This document shows positions 29,293-37,979 of a DNA stretch of 42,861 nt, in pieces; the stretch's first letter is position 1; every line of letters starts with the position of its first letter. The position numbers and the translations under genes are program-made. The stretch is taken from positions 1-42,861 of the forward strand of contig NZ_CM008325.1 in NCBI RefSeq assembly GCF_002464935.1, written 5' to 3'. The DNA is from Candidatus Enterovibrio escicola. Lineage in GTDB: Bacteria > Pseudomonadota > Gammaproteobacteria > Enterobacterales > Vibrionaceae. A model generated the notes under the pieces. That model worked only from the letters and a program-made list of their open reading frames with translations. It was not told the DNA's origin and did not search any database.

Positions 29293-29410
29293 ACACCCTC
29301 CGTCATCTAAAATACACAGGTATTATATCTTAAGCTGCTATCAAATAATCTAAAAAACATCATTAGGAGAGCGATACCAAAGACTTGCTTTACTACGTGT
29401 ATTGAGGATA
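29293..29410 (-). mobile_element. IS30-family right-end fragment
   Basis: CACCCTCCGTCATCTAAAAT then ACACAGG through GTATTGAGGATA matches, inverted, the last 110 bp of the IS30 element ending at 22606. Confidence 0.7.
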
Positions 29411-29860
29411 AGCATTGTTGATTAAATCAGGCCTATAACGAACTGCTCCCAATCTTTTTTACAATCTTAATTTGTCTACTGGTCAATAGACATACCGAGT
29501 CTTATAACGTTGTTCATCGCTTTTATATTTTCCAACGCTTCACCAACTTGAACATTGTAATCACCAAGAGTGAGTTTAGGCCTGAGCAACTCTATTATAG
29601 CGAAACATTACTGTCTCTGCTAATGTGCATTTGTGATAACCCCTGTCCTTTTTCAACTGTGCCTGTTTGTCCCCTTTTAACGCCTTCACAGCTTTATTTT
29701 CAGGATACCCTTCCTCCCAGTACCCCGCGTTGCTTGGAAGTGGCATATTAGGCGTTATTCCTTTGTTCTTCAGTACGTGGTGACATGCTCTTGTGTCATA
29801 GGCTCCATTAGCACTGACTCTCTGTATCTTTCGTCGTAATGGGTTAAGCAATGTAGATAA
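29411..29860 (-). mobile_element. IS5-family 3' half (copy h), joined to IS982
   Basis: Same structure as copy g: terminus near 29411, LNPLRRKIQRVSANGAYDTR on the reverse strand, and an abrupt end at 29860 where IS982 copy D begins. Confidence 0.85.
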
Positions 29861-30663
29861 CCTCAGATCTGCATTTTCTTATCAAGCCGAGTCATCTTGA
29901 TACTAGATTTGGGATATATTTTTTAGTTGGTCAAAAATAGTTTCAATAGTAAATCGTTTCCGAAACATCAGGTGATCCCAAAGTTTCGCCACTTTGGGAT
30001 TCATATTTTATTTTACACCCGTTATCAGTGTCACTCCGTTGTCTGCAAATGCCCGCTCCACTGGGCCAGAAATATAACCTTTCTCTCCGGATAAATACCC
30101 CCAAAGTTCGTCAGTCATTTCCGATACAGGCTTTCTATCAACCACGTTAACCATCGTCACTTTGATTGAGATAATACCACCTTGGTCATTGATAATAAGG
30201 TGTAATTTGAAGCTGTAGAACCACCACATCGTTCCTTTTCCTCGCTTCAAGGTACCTTTAGAAACCTGATGTCTGAGAATGTGTAGGTTGTGATAAACCT
30301 GTAGCTTAGACGAATCAACGAAGGTAATCCCTATCGGCCTTGCCTGAGGGTGAGTGAGGTAGAGGTAAACAAAGTGGATGTAATAGGTTTTATAGTCTCT
30401 ATACCCCGATTGATGGAAAGCTATCACTATCATCATCAGTTCGCTAACGGAGAGGCGAGAAGGTTTGTTTCTTTGTTTGATACCAGAAGAAATTAAGCGG
30501 TCTTCCCATGCAGGGAAGACCATCTGGCAGAAGTCATCGACATCGACGAAAATAGCGTCTAAGTTATGCATGCCCAACTCCTTATGCAGTCAATAGTTTT
30601 TTCTAAAACGAATCAGATCGCAACTTTGGCATTTAGTTCATTTCTCATGTGCAGCTTAGGTTA
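29858..30663 (-). mobile_element. IS982-family element (copy D), best-preserved frame
   Basis: The open frame 30008-30577 (189 aa, MGMHNLDAIFVDVDDFCQMV...) covers most of the transposase. A stretch of about 25 codons present in other copies (LTHPQ-ARPIGITFVDSSK junction) is missing, and the C-terminus is frameshifted. Termini are near 29858 and 30663. Confidence 0.85.
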
Positions 30664-30697
30664 ATTACTAGGACTAATCTTTATTAGATTATCGAAG

Positions 30698-30732
30698 ATA
30701 CAAGTATGATATGGTACATATCTTACTTGTAT
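30698..30732. promoter_or_regulatory. Strong hairpin between IS982 and the sugar cassette
   Basis: ATACAAGTA-t-GATATG pairs with CATATC-t-TACTTGTAT around a GTA loop: 15 of 16 positions pair. It ends 28 bp before the first cassette gene. It could be an operator, an mRNA 5' structure or an insulator; no T-run follows. Confidence 0.55.
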
Positions 30733-30759
30733 AGACATTGAATTAATAAATTATAATTT

Positions 30760-31536
30760 ATGAAAGCAGTTATTCTAGCTGGCGGTTTTGGCACACGTAT
30801 AAGCGAAGAAACACACCTTAAACCGAAACCCATGATAGGAATAGGTGGCAAACCCATCTTGTGGCATATCATGAAAACCTACTCTCACTATGGCATTAAC
30901 GATTTTGTGATTTGTTTAGGCTATAAAGGCTATTTAATTAAAGAATATTTCTTTAACTACTCCAAACACTCATCAGATATCACCGTAGACTTAAGTGATG
31001 ATAGCCTACAAGTACACAATAACTATGCTGAATCTTGGAAAGTGACCTTAGTAGATACAGGTGAAGACGTAATGACGGGTGGACGTTTAAGAAGAGTATC
31101 CCCATATATTAAAGACGAATCAGCATTTTGCTTAACCTATGGTGATGGTGTTAGCGATGTGAACATTGGCGAGCTCATTAAATTTCATCAACAACATGGT
31201 AAACTAGCAACCTTAACCGCCATTACCCCACTTGAGAGATTTGGTGTTCTAGATTTAGCAGAGGACCATCGTATTCAAGCATTCCGAGAAAAACCCAAAG
31301 AAAATAAAGTGTATATTAACGGTGGTTTTTTTGTACTTTCTCCTCAAGTGCTAAACTATATAGACGGTGATGATATTTCCTTTGAAAAACAGCCCTTGGA
31401 AAAACTAACAGCCGAGAACAACTTATATTCGTTCAAACACAATGGGTTCTGGCAATGCATGGATACCTTGCGCGATAAAAACTATTTAGAAGAACTGTGG
31501 GATACTAGACAAGCTCCATGGAAAGTATGGAGTTAA
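30760..31536 (+). CDS. rfbF: Glucose-1-phosphate cytidylyltransferase
   Basis: The 258-aa enzyme makes CDP-glucose from glucose-1-phosphate and CTP, the entry step to CDP-deoxysugars. MKAVILAGGFGTRISEETHL with KPKPMIGIGGKPILWHIMK is the nucleotidyl-transferase signature; LTYGDGVSDVNI carries the metal-binding Asp; GFWQCMDTLRDK is typical for the RfbF/AscA/DdhA branch. It has the usual length (~257). It is first in a tight run of eight genes and overlaps the next by 19 bp. There is no clear ribosome site before the ATG, only the AT-rich tail of the hairpin region. Confidence 0.92.
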   Translation: MKAVILAGGFGTRISEETHLKPKPMIGIGGKPILWHIMKTYSHYGINDFVICLGYKGYLIKEYFFNYSKHSSDITVDLSDDSLQVHNNYAESWKVTLVDTGEDVMTGGRLRRVSPYIKDESAFCLTYGDGVSDVNIGELIKFHQQHGKLATLTAITPLERFGVLDLAEDHRIQAFREKPKENKVYINGGFFVLSPQVLNYIDGDDISFEKQPLEKLTAENNLYSFKHNGFWQCMDTLRDKNYLEELWDTRQAPWKVWS

Positions 31537-32600
31537 AACAGTTCTTTCAAGACAAAAAAGTCTTTGTCACAGGGCACACAGGTTTTAAAGGTGCTTGGTT
31601 ATGTTGGTGGCTTAAAACCCTCGGAGCAGAAGTTACTGGTTTTGCACTACCACCAGTTGATACACGTGGTAACTTATTTAACCTCACCACACTTAAATCT
31701 GAAATAAATTCTATAGAAGCCGATATAAATGATTTAACTAAGCTGACTAAAGCACTACAAAAGAGTACAGCTCAGATAGTACTACATTTAGCAGCACAAC
31801 CACTAGTGTTAGCTTCTTATGATGACCCCGTAGGCAATTACCAAACTAATGTTATGGGTACTATTAATATGCTTGAGGCAATTCGTCAGAGTCCTAACGT
31901 ACAAGCATCTGTGATGGTAACTACAGATAAATGCTATGAAAACAAAGAATGGCTGTGGCCATACAAAGAAACCGATCAACTCGGTGGGCACGATCCTTAT
32001 TCATCAAGTAAAGCTATGGCAGAAATTGCCATTAGTGCCTATTATCGATCATTCTTAAAGCAAAAAAATATAGGTATAGCTTCAGCCAGAGCTGGCAATG
32101 TAATTGGTGGTGGTGACTTTGCAGATAACAGAATAATTCCAGATATAGTAGAGTCTATAGTAGAACACAAAACGCTTACTTTGCGCAATCCTAATGCAAT
32201 CCGCCCTTGGCAGCATGTACTCGATGCCTTGTATGGCTATTTGCAGCTAACTAAAAGTCTGTACACAGATAGAGAAACCTTTTCTACCAGCTTTAACTTT
32301 AGTCCCCAAGATACCTCTAACCAACACACAGTTGAGTATATAACCCAAACATTTATTGACGCCTGCGGCGTAGGGGAGTATTGTATAGACAGCAAAGAGG
32401 CTGAAGTACACGAAGCCACTAACTTGCGCCTAGATGCCAGCAAAGCACGCAGTATGCTTTGCTGGCAGCCTGCCTTTACTACTCAGCAAGGTATAGGATT
32501 TACAGCTAGTTGGTATAAAAATCATCTTAATAAAACTAACAATCCAAAAGACTACACCCTTGAGCAAATAGCTACTTACAATAAGTTAATTAACCAATAA
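31518..32600 (+). CDS. rfbG: CDP-glucose 4,6-dehydratase
   Basis: The 360-aa extended short-chain dehydrogenase converts CDP-glucose to CDP-4-keto-6-deoxyglucose with bound NAD. KVFVTGHTGFKGAWLCWWL is the Rossmann GxxGxxG loop with the FKG form characteristic of RfbG/DdhB; YSSSKAMAEIA contains the catalytic Tyr-X3-Lys; RPWQHVLD is also typical. The start at 31518 overlaps rfbF; ATG 31527 is an equally possible start. Its product is the substrate of the next gene. Confidence 0.92.
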   Translation: MESMELKQFFQDKKVFVTGHTGFKGAWLCWWLKTLGAEVTGFALPPVDTRGNLFNLTTLKSEINSIEADINDLTKLTKALQKSTAQIVLHLAAQPLVLASYDDPVGNYQTNVMGTINMLEAIRQSPNVQASVMVTTDKCYENKEWLWPYKETDQLGGHDPYSSSKAMAEIAISAYYRSFLKQKNIGIASARAGNVIGGGDFADNRIIPDIVESIVEHKTLTLRNPNAIRPWQHVLDALYGYLQLTKSLYTDRETFSTSFNFSPQDTSNQHTVEYITQTFIDACGVGEYCIDSKEAEVHEATNLRLDASKARSMLCWQPAFTTQQGIGFTASWYKNHLNKTNNPKDYTLEQIATYNKLINQ

Positions 32601-32607
32601 AATAATT

Positions 32608-33816
32608 ATGGCTAAAGAAGACTTTTTACACATCCCTTACGGTTTAACCGTACATGGCCAAGAAGAAATAGATGCAGTAATCCATGTTCTTAAGACATCC
32701 ACCCAAATGGGTAAACATGTACGAGAACTAGAAGTAAAAATTGCAGCTAGCTTTGAAAAAAAACACGGAATAATGGTTAACTCTGGCTCTTCTGCTCTTT
32801 TACTCGCCATGGAAATTATGGATTTACCCAAGGGCAGTGAAGTTATCACCCCAGCACTTACCTTTGCTACAACTGTAGGTTATATAATTCGTAATGGCTT
32901 AGTGCCTGCCTTTGTTGATGTAGAACCAGATACCTACTGTATCGATCCCAATAAAATTGAAGAAATGATTGCCCCAAAAACCCGCGCAATAATTGCACCC
33001 CATTTAATCGGGAACATTGTTAACTGGCAAGAGTTACAGCCCCTAATTAAAAGATATAATCTACAAATTCTAGAAGATTCTGCCGATACCTTGGGAAGCA
33101 CTATAAATGGAGTATCTAGTGGTAAGTTGTCAGATTTAAGCATTACTAGTTTTTATGGTTCACATGTAATTAACTGTGCAGGTAATGGCGGTATGTTATG
33201 CGTTAATGATGATAAACTAGCTAAAAAAGCTAAACTATTACGTTCTTGGGGTAGAAGCTCCTCATTATTTATTGAATCAGAAGCAATTGAAAACCGCTTT
33301 AATGTTAATTTAGATGGCATAGATTATGATGCTAAATTTGTATTTGAAGAAATTGGGCACAACTTAGAGCCATCAGAAATGGGAGCAGCCTTTGGTTTAG
33401 TGCAATTAAATAAACTAGATCACAACATAAATGAGCGTACTAAAAACTTTAACATTCATACCAAATTTTTTAATAAATACCAAGAATTTTTTGTACTGCC
33501 GCAACAAACAGAAAATGCCAGAACAGGTTGGTTAGCTTATCCTTTGATTATAAAAGAAGATGCACCTTTTAATCGTCGTGAAATGCAGATCTTTTTAGAA
33601 AAACGCAATATTCAAACTAGAGTAGTATTCACTGGTAATATTCTTCGCCAACCTGGTTTCGCTAATGTCGAGATGCGAACTAGTAAAGACGGTTACCCTC
33701 AAGCAGACAATGTAATGCGTGGTGGTATTCTGGTAGCTTGCCATCATGGGTTGACGCAAGAAATGCGAGAGCATATACATGCAAGCTGTGAATTATTTTT
33801 AGGGAAATTTATTTAA
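32608..33816 (+). CDS. rfbH: PLP/PMP-type CDP-4-keto-6-deoxyglucose 3-dehydrase (RfbH-like)
   Basis: The 402-aa DegT/DnrJ/EryC1-fold protein has His186 (SFYGSHVINCAGNGG) where aminotransferases carry the PLP-binding Lys, the mark of sugar 3-deoxygenases such as RfbH/E1 and ColD. So it should remove the C3 hydroxyl rather than transaminate. In RfbH/E1 proteins a Cys-rich loop after the WGRD motif binds a [2Fe-2S] cluster; here that loop reads SWGRSSSLFIESEAIENRF, without cysteines. It may therefore work without the iron-sulfur cluster, as ColD does with GDP-sugars. It follows rfbG by 7 bp. An aminotransferase role is unlikely without the Lys. Confidence 0.85.
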   Translation: MAKEDFLHIPYGLTVHGQEEIDAVIHVLKTSTQMGKHVRELEVKIAASFEKKHGIMVNSGSSALLLAMEIMDLPKGSEVITPALTFATTVGYIIRNGLVPAFVDVEPDTYCIDPNKIEEMIAPKTRAIIAPHLIGNIVNWQELQPLIKRYNLQILEDSADTLGSTINGVSSGKLSDLSITSFYGSHVINCAGNGGMLCVNDDKLAKKAKLLRSWGRSSSLFIESEAIENRFNVNLDGIDYDAKFVFEEIGHNLEPSEMGAAFGLVQLNKLDHNINERTKNFNIHTKFFNKYQEFFVLPQQTENARTGWLAYPLIIKEDAPFNRREMQIFLEKRNIQTRVVFTGNILRQPGFANVEMRTSKDGYPQADNVMRGGILVACHHGLTQEMREHIHASCELFLGKFI

Positions 33817-33827
33817 GTGGTATTTTA

Positions 33828-34868
33828 ATGATTAAACCGCTACCCCAAGATGATTTGCAGTTTATTTACAGCAAGATATCTTCAACTATTGAAGACTTAG
33901 CTAATAAACATATATTTATTACTGGTGCTACAGGTTTTATTGGCTCTTGGTTAACTGAATTTTTAGTGTTTGCTGTAGAAAAATATCAACTTAATTTATC
34001 TATTAGTATATTAACTCGTAATAAAGGTAAGTTCAGTAGCAGCTACCCATATTTATCTACAGCAACATGCTTGCATGTGATAGAAGGAGATATTAGAGAG
34101 TTAGATATTGATCTGCTAGATAAAAGCACTGATTATATTATTCATGCAGCAACTGATACTAATGCTTCCTTGAATCAAAACAATCCTCTTCTAATAGCAG
34201 ACACTATAGTACAAGGAACACAAAACGTTTTGAATTTAGCACGTAATCATAGCGTTACTAATATCTTGTTTCTTAGCTCTGGAGCTATATACGGCAAACA
34301 ACCAATAGATTTGCAAGGGTTTGAAGAAGATTACCCTAGTGCACCTGATTGCAATAATTCTCTTAGTAGTTATGGTGAAGCTAAACGCTATGCTGAGTTA
34401 TTGTGTGCAATCTATAATAAACAATATGGGTTGCCTTATGTAACTGCACGTTGTTTTGCGTTTATTGGACCAAGGTTACCTTTAGATACTCATTTTGCTA
34501 TAGGTAACTTTTTGCATAATGTATTGAATAATCAAGATATTATTATATCTGGAAATGGTAAATCAGTTAGGAGTTATATGTATGCTGCTGATTTAATCAT
34601 TTGGTTATTGGTTATTTTAACTAAGGCAAAAACTGCTAGTGTATATAATGTTGGTGCTGATCAGGCTTACAGTATTGAAGAGTTAGCACAAACTATTATC
34701 TCATCTACTAATACACCTATCAAATATAGAATTCTAGGAAAAGATAGCAACAGCAGTGTTTATACACCTAATATTAATAAAGCTATAACAAGATTAGGTG
34801 TGAATATCTATACTGATTTACAGGATGCGATAATAAAAACGTTACAATGCCATCAAGACTACAGTTAA
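33828..34868 (+). CDS. NAD-dependent epimerase/dehydratase-family reductase
   Basis: This 346-aa extended SDR protein has the GATGFIGSW Rossmann loop (NKHIFITGATGFIGSWLTEF, about residues 28-47) and SSYGEAKRYAELL with the Tyr-X3-Lys pair. ARCFAFIGPRLPLDTHFAIG and YNVGADQAYSIEEL are usual nucleotide-sugar SDR features. Position after the 3-dehydrase and before the transketolase suggests it reduces or epimerises a keto group of the CDP-sugar, comparable in place to the reductases of the abequose, tyvelose and yersiniose pathways. The exact substrate cannot be read from sequence. The ribosome site is weak. Confidence 0.82.
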   Translation: MIKPLPQDDLQFIYSKISSTIEDLANKHIFITGATGFIGSWLTEFLVFAVEKYQLNLSISILTRNKGKFSSSYPYLSTATCLHVIEGDIRELDIDLLDKSTDYIIHAATDTNASLNQNNPLLIADTIVQGTQNVLNLARNHSVTNILFLSSGAIYGKQPIDLQGFEEDYPSAPDCNNSLSSYGEAKRYAELLCAIYNKQYGLPYVTARCFAFIGPRLPLDTHFAIGNFLHNVLNNQDIIISGNGKSVRSYMYAADLIIWLLVILTKAKTASVYNVGADQAYSIEELAQTIISSTNTPIKYRILGKDSNSSVYTPNINKAITRLGVNIYTDLQDAIIKTLQCHQDYS

Positions 34869-34872
34869 CTTT

Positions 34873-35835
34873 ATGACTAAAATAAAAGAACATAAAAAAC
34901 TTATATCAATAGTAGTAGCTGCTTACAACGAAGAAAGTAACTTGGAAGAACTATATAAACAATTAATTGAACTGTTTACTAATAATAATGACTATGAATT
35001 TGAAGTGTTTTTTATTGATAATGGCTCGCAAGATACCACATGGTGCGTAGCAACAAAGATAGCTAATAATGATAAACGCTTTAATGTTGTTAAGTTAGCT
35101 AGAAATTTTCTAACTGACGGAGCCATAACTGCTGGATTAACTTTTATTAACGGAGATGCTGCTGTAATGATGGCTGGAGATCTACAAGATCCCCCTCAAC
35201 TTATTTCTCAATTCATCAAGAAATGGGAAGTGGGTTATGAAAATGTGTATCAAATTGTCTCTAAGCGTTCTGGAACAAGCTTTATTAGAAAAAGTAATTC
35301 ACAGCTCTTTTATTGGTTAGTTAATGTTATGACTAAAGGTATGTTGCCAAAAAATGTTAGTGATTTTCGCTTAGTTGATAAAAAAGTTTATCTAGTTATT
35401 AACCAAATGCATGAAAGAAATCGTTTCATTAGAGGGTTGTTTGCTTGGATAGGCTTTAAGTCTATAGGTATCCCATACGAGAGACCCTTTAGGCACTCTG
35501 GTCATTCTAAAGCTAATACTTTGCATGTGTTAAGTTTAGCCATGAAGGGTATTTTTGCTCATAGTTATATCCCATTACAGATGGTGATGTATGTTGGCAT
35601 ATTGGTTTCCGTGTCTTCTTTTTTCTTCTTGGCATATACCGTTATAAAAGCATTCTTATATGGTGTACCATTTGCTGGTTATGGCTCAATTATGGGAGTA
35701 GTATTATTGATGTTTGGCTTTTTGTTTATTTTCCTTGGAATAATTGGTAAATATATTGGCTTAATTTACGAAGAAGTAAAGGTTCGACCTAACTTTATTG
35801 TCAGTGAGGTATATCCTCCAATTAATAATAAATAA
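34873..35835 (+). CDS. GtrB/DPMS-like family 2 glycosyltransferase
   Basis: This 320-aa protein has a GT2 catalytic domain (SIVVAAYNEESNLEELYKQL, then FFIDNGSQDTT; MMAGDLQDPPQLI with the DXD-like Asp pair; RNRFIRGLFAWIGFKS) and two C-terminal membrane helices (about 235-258 and 270-300). This is the layout of GtrB, which transfers a sugar to undecaprenyl phosphate on the cytoplasmic side. GtrA-like and GT-C-like genes in the same cassette support this role. The donor is expected to be the CDP-sugar made by the neighbours, but that is inference; family members usually use UDP- or GDP-sugars. Confidence 0.85.
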   Translation: MTKIKEHKKLISIVVAAYNEESNLEELYKQLIELFTNNNDYEFEVFFIDNGSQDTTWCVATKIANNDKRFNVVKLARNFLTDGAITAGLTFINGDAAVMMAGDLQDPPQLISQFIKKWEVGYENVYQIVSKRSGTSFIRKSNSQLFYWLVNVMTKGMLPKNVSDFRLVDKKVYLVINQMHERNRFIRGLFAWIGFKSIGIPYERPFRHSGHSKANTLHVLSLAMKGIFAHSYIPLQMVMYVGILVSVSSFFFLAYTVIKAFLYGVPFAGYGSIMGVVLLMFGFLFIFLGIIGKYIGLIYEEVKVRPNFIVSEVYPPINNK

Positions 35836-35853
35836 TATAATATACTTAGAAAA

Positions 35854-36669
35854 ATGCCGATAAAAACAACCCAAGAATTTGCCCGTGTCATCAGACATGA
35901 TGTAATTAACATGATCCATCAGGCTAAGTCTTCACATATTGGCAGCTGTCTCTCAATTGCTGATATAGTTGCCGTACTCTATGATCATGTAATGCGGTTT
36001 GATGCCAACAATCCCAAGTGGCAAGAGCGTGATAGATTTATTCTTAGCAAAGGGCATGCCACTGCTATAGTTTATGCAGCTCTCGCACATAAAAGTTTTT
36101 TCCCTAAAAAGTGGCTCAGTGAATATTGTGACGATGGTAAACCCCTATCAGGGCATATTACCCACAAACATGTACCCGGAGTGGAGGCATCAACTGGTTC
36201 TTTAGCCCATGGCATGCCAATTGGTACTGGTATGTGTTTAGCACTTAAAGCAGATAAACTAGCTAGTAAGGTCTATGTGCTGATTAGTGATGGTGAGTGT
36301 GATGAAGGCACTACTTGGGAGGCAGCCTTATTTGCTGGACATCACAAACTCAATAACCTGATTGTCTTGCTTGATTATAATAAAATTCAAAGTTACGGCA
36401 GTATTGAAAATGTACTTGATCTGCACCCCCTCAAAGACAAATGGCTCTCTTTTAACTGGCAAGTAGATGAAATAGATGGACACAACCACCAACAACTTAT
36501 AGATGCCATAGAGTCAGCCCAACAAACCACCGCACCCACAGTAATTATTTGCCATACTGTAAAAGGTAAAGGGGTGAGCTTTATGGAAAACAACCTCGCA
36601 TGGCATTACAAATACCCTGATGATGCACAACTGCAACAAGCACTAGCAGAGGTAAGCGGTGCGAAATAG
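35854..36669 (+). CDS. Transketolase N-terminal subunit (split transketolase)
   Basis: This 271-aa protein is the thiamine-diphosphate-binding half of a transketolase. RHDVINMIHQAKSSHIGSCL, FILSKGHATAIVYAAL, GSLAHGMPIGTGMCLALKAD and SDGECDEGTTWEAALFAGHH (ThDP/metal motif, with Asn-Lys downstream in LLDYNKIQ) are all present. A classical transketolase has about 650 aa in one chain; here the two halves are separate, overlapping genes. In a CDP-deoxysugar cluster the likely role is transfer of a two-carbon ketol unit onto the 4-keto sugar, forming a branch. Confidence 0.9.
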   Translation: MPIKTTQEFARVIRHDVINMIHQAKSSHIGSCLSIADIVAVLYDHVMRFDANNPKWQERDRFILSKGHATAIVYAALAHKSFFPKKWLSEYCDDGKPLSGHITHKHVPGVEASTGSLAHGMPIGTGMCLALKADKLASKVYVLISDGECDEGTTWEAALFAGHHKLNNLIVLLDYNKIQSYGSIENVLDLHPLKDKWLSFNWQVDEIDGHNHQQLIDAIESAQQTTAPTVIICHTVKGKGVSFMENNLAWHYKYPDDAQLQQALAEVSGAK

Positions 36670-37561
36670 TTTTGTTGATAATTTAGTTGCTGCAGCTAGC
36701 TGCAATAAAGATATTTATCTTCTGTGCGGAGATCTTGGCTATGGAGTGCTTGATAAATTTGCGGAGCAATTTCCTGAGAGATTTATCAATGTAGGTATAG
36801 CAGAACAAAATATGACTGGTATGGCAGCAGGTTTGGCTATGTCTGGTAAAAAAGTATTTACCTATTCGATTGTAAACTTTGCTATAGCACGTTGCCTAGA
36901 GCAAATACGAAATGATATTTGTTATCATAACCTAGATGTAACTATAGTAGCTGTAGGTGGTGGCTTACCCTATGGTACTCATGGTTATACTCACTTAGGG
37001 GTGGAAGATGTTTCTTTCATTAGAAGCTTACCTAATATAAATACTTATATCCCAGCTGACAGATACGAGCTTAAACATGCTATGGCTCAAATACTCGGTG
37101 CTAATAAACCAACCTATCTAAGGCTAGCACGTGGCGGTGAAGCAGATATTCACAATACAGCAGTAACTAGTAACTTGATAGCAGTATTACCAGAACAAAA
37201 AATTAACTTTATTTGCTCTGGTACTGTGCTCGAAGAAGCTTGTGAGGCAGCTAAACTACTTAAAGTAAAAAATATAGAAGTTGGTATATTAAGCTTAATG
37301 TCGCCAGATCCACAGCTAGCTTCATCAATTAGAGAAATATCAGCTAGAACTAAAGCATTAATTAGTGTTGAAGAACATATAACTTATGGTGGTATTGGCA
37401 GTTTTATTGCGGAAAGTATCTCATCTTTAGGTAAGCATGCTAAATTAGTGCGCTGTGGTATAGAGCATAACAAACTTAATCATACAGGTAGCCAGAGGTT
37501 TTTACGTAAAGCTAATAATATAGATGCTGCTTCTTTAGTTAAGATAGTAGAATATTTATGA
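36659..37561 (+). CDS. Transketolase C-terminal subunit (split transketolase)
   Basis: The 300-aa protein holds the pyrimidine-binding and C-terminal domains. INVGIAEQNMTGMAAGLAMS contains the catalytic Glu that activates ThDP; YGTHGYTHLGVEDVSFIRSL and YLRLARGGE follow the family pattern. It starts with GTG at 36659, overlapping the N-terminal subunit by 11 bp, so the two are cotranslated and should form an alpha2beta2-type enzyme. With the stand-alone halves next to rfbFGH, central carbon metabolism is a less likely role than sugar branching. Confidence 0.9.
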   Translation: MRNSFVDNLVAAASCNKDIYLLCGDLGYGVLDKFAEQFPERFINVGIAEQNMTGMAAGLAMSGKKVFTYSIVNFAIARCLEQIRNDICYHNLDVTIVAVGGGLPYGTHGYTHLGVEDVSFIRSLPNINTYIPADRYELKHAMAQILGANKPTYLRLARGGEADIHNTAVTSNLIAVLPEQKINFICSGTVLEEACEAAKLLKVKNIEVGILSLMSPDPQLASSIREISARTKALISVEEHITYGGIGSFIAESISSLGKHAKLVRCGIEHNKLNHTGSQRFLRKANNIDAASLVKIVEYL

Positions 37562-37968
37562 TAATGCCAACACCAGCATTAAAAATATTTTTTACTCTAC
37601 CTGAAAAGATCCGTTTTATCCTAGTTGGTGGTTTTAATACTATCTTTGGTTTTGTGGTATTTACTCTGCTTTGCTTATTAGCAGATGATTATTCTAACTA
37701 CCTAATAATTTTAGTCAGCAGTAACCTTATTGCGGTAGTAGTAGCATTTCTAATGTTGAAGTTTTTAGTTTTTCAAACCAAAGGTAATTACCTAAAGGAG
37801 TTTATGCGTTGTTACTTAACTTACTTAGTTATGCTTGGCATAAATGTATTATTATTATATTTAATGGTAGATGTATTAGCACAAGATATAGTTATATCAC
37901 AGTTTGTTATTACTGTTTTAATAGTAATATTTAGCTATTTAGGTCACAAATGTTTTTCGTTTAATTGA
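37558..37968 (+). CDS. GtrA-like flippase
   Basis: The 136-aa protein has four membrane helices (about 15-37, 42-64, 78-100, 106-130) and the start pattern IRFILVGGFNTIFGFVVFTL and end HKCFSFN of the GtrA family, thought to flip undecaprenyl-phosphate-linked sugars to the periplasmic face. It overlaps the transketolase gene by 4 bp (ATGA), so it belongs to the same operon. It pairs with the GtrB-like transferase upstream. Confidence 0.88.
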   Translation: MIMPTPALKIFFTLPEKIRFILVGGFNTIFGFVVFTLLCLLADDYSNYLIILVSSNLIAVVVAFLMLKFLVFQTKGNYLKEFMRCYLTYLVMLGINVLLLYLMVDVLAQDIVISQFVITVLIVIFSYLGHKCFSFN

Positions 37969-37979
37969 TAACTCTGTGG

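Noticed and set aside
32608-33816. Sugar aminotransferase
   Set aside because: The PLP-binding Lys is replaced by His186, which removes normal transaminase chemistry.
35854-37561. Housekeeping transketolase or 1-deoxyxylulose-5-phosphate synthase
   Set aside because: The protein is split in two, lies inside a CDP-sugar operon, and the halves match transketolase rather than DXS motifs. A central metabolic role remains possible but less likely.
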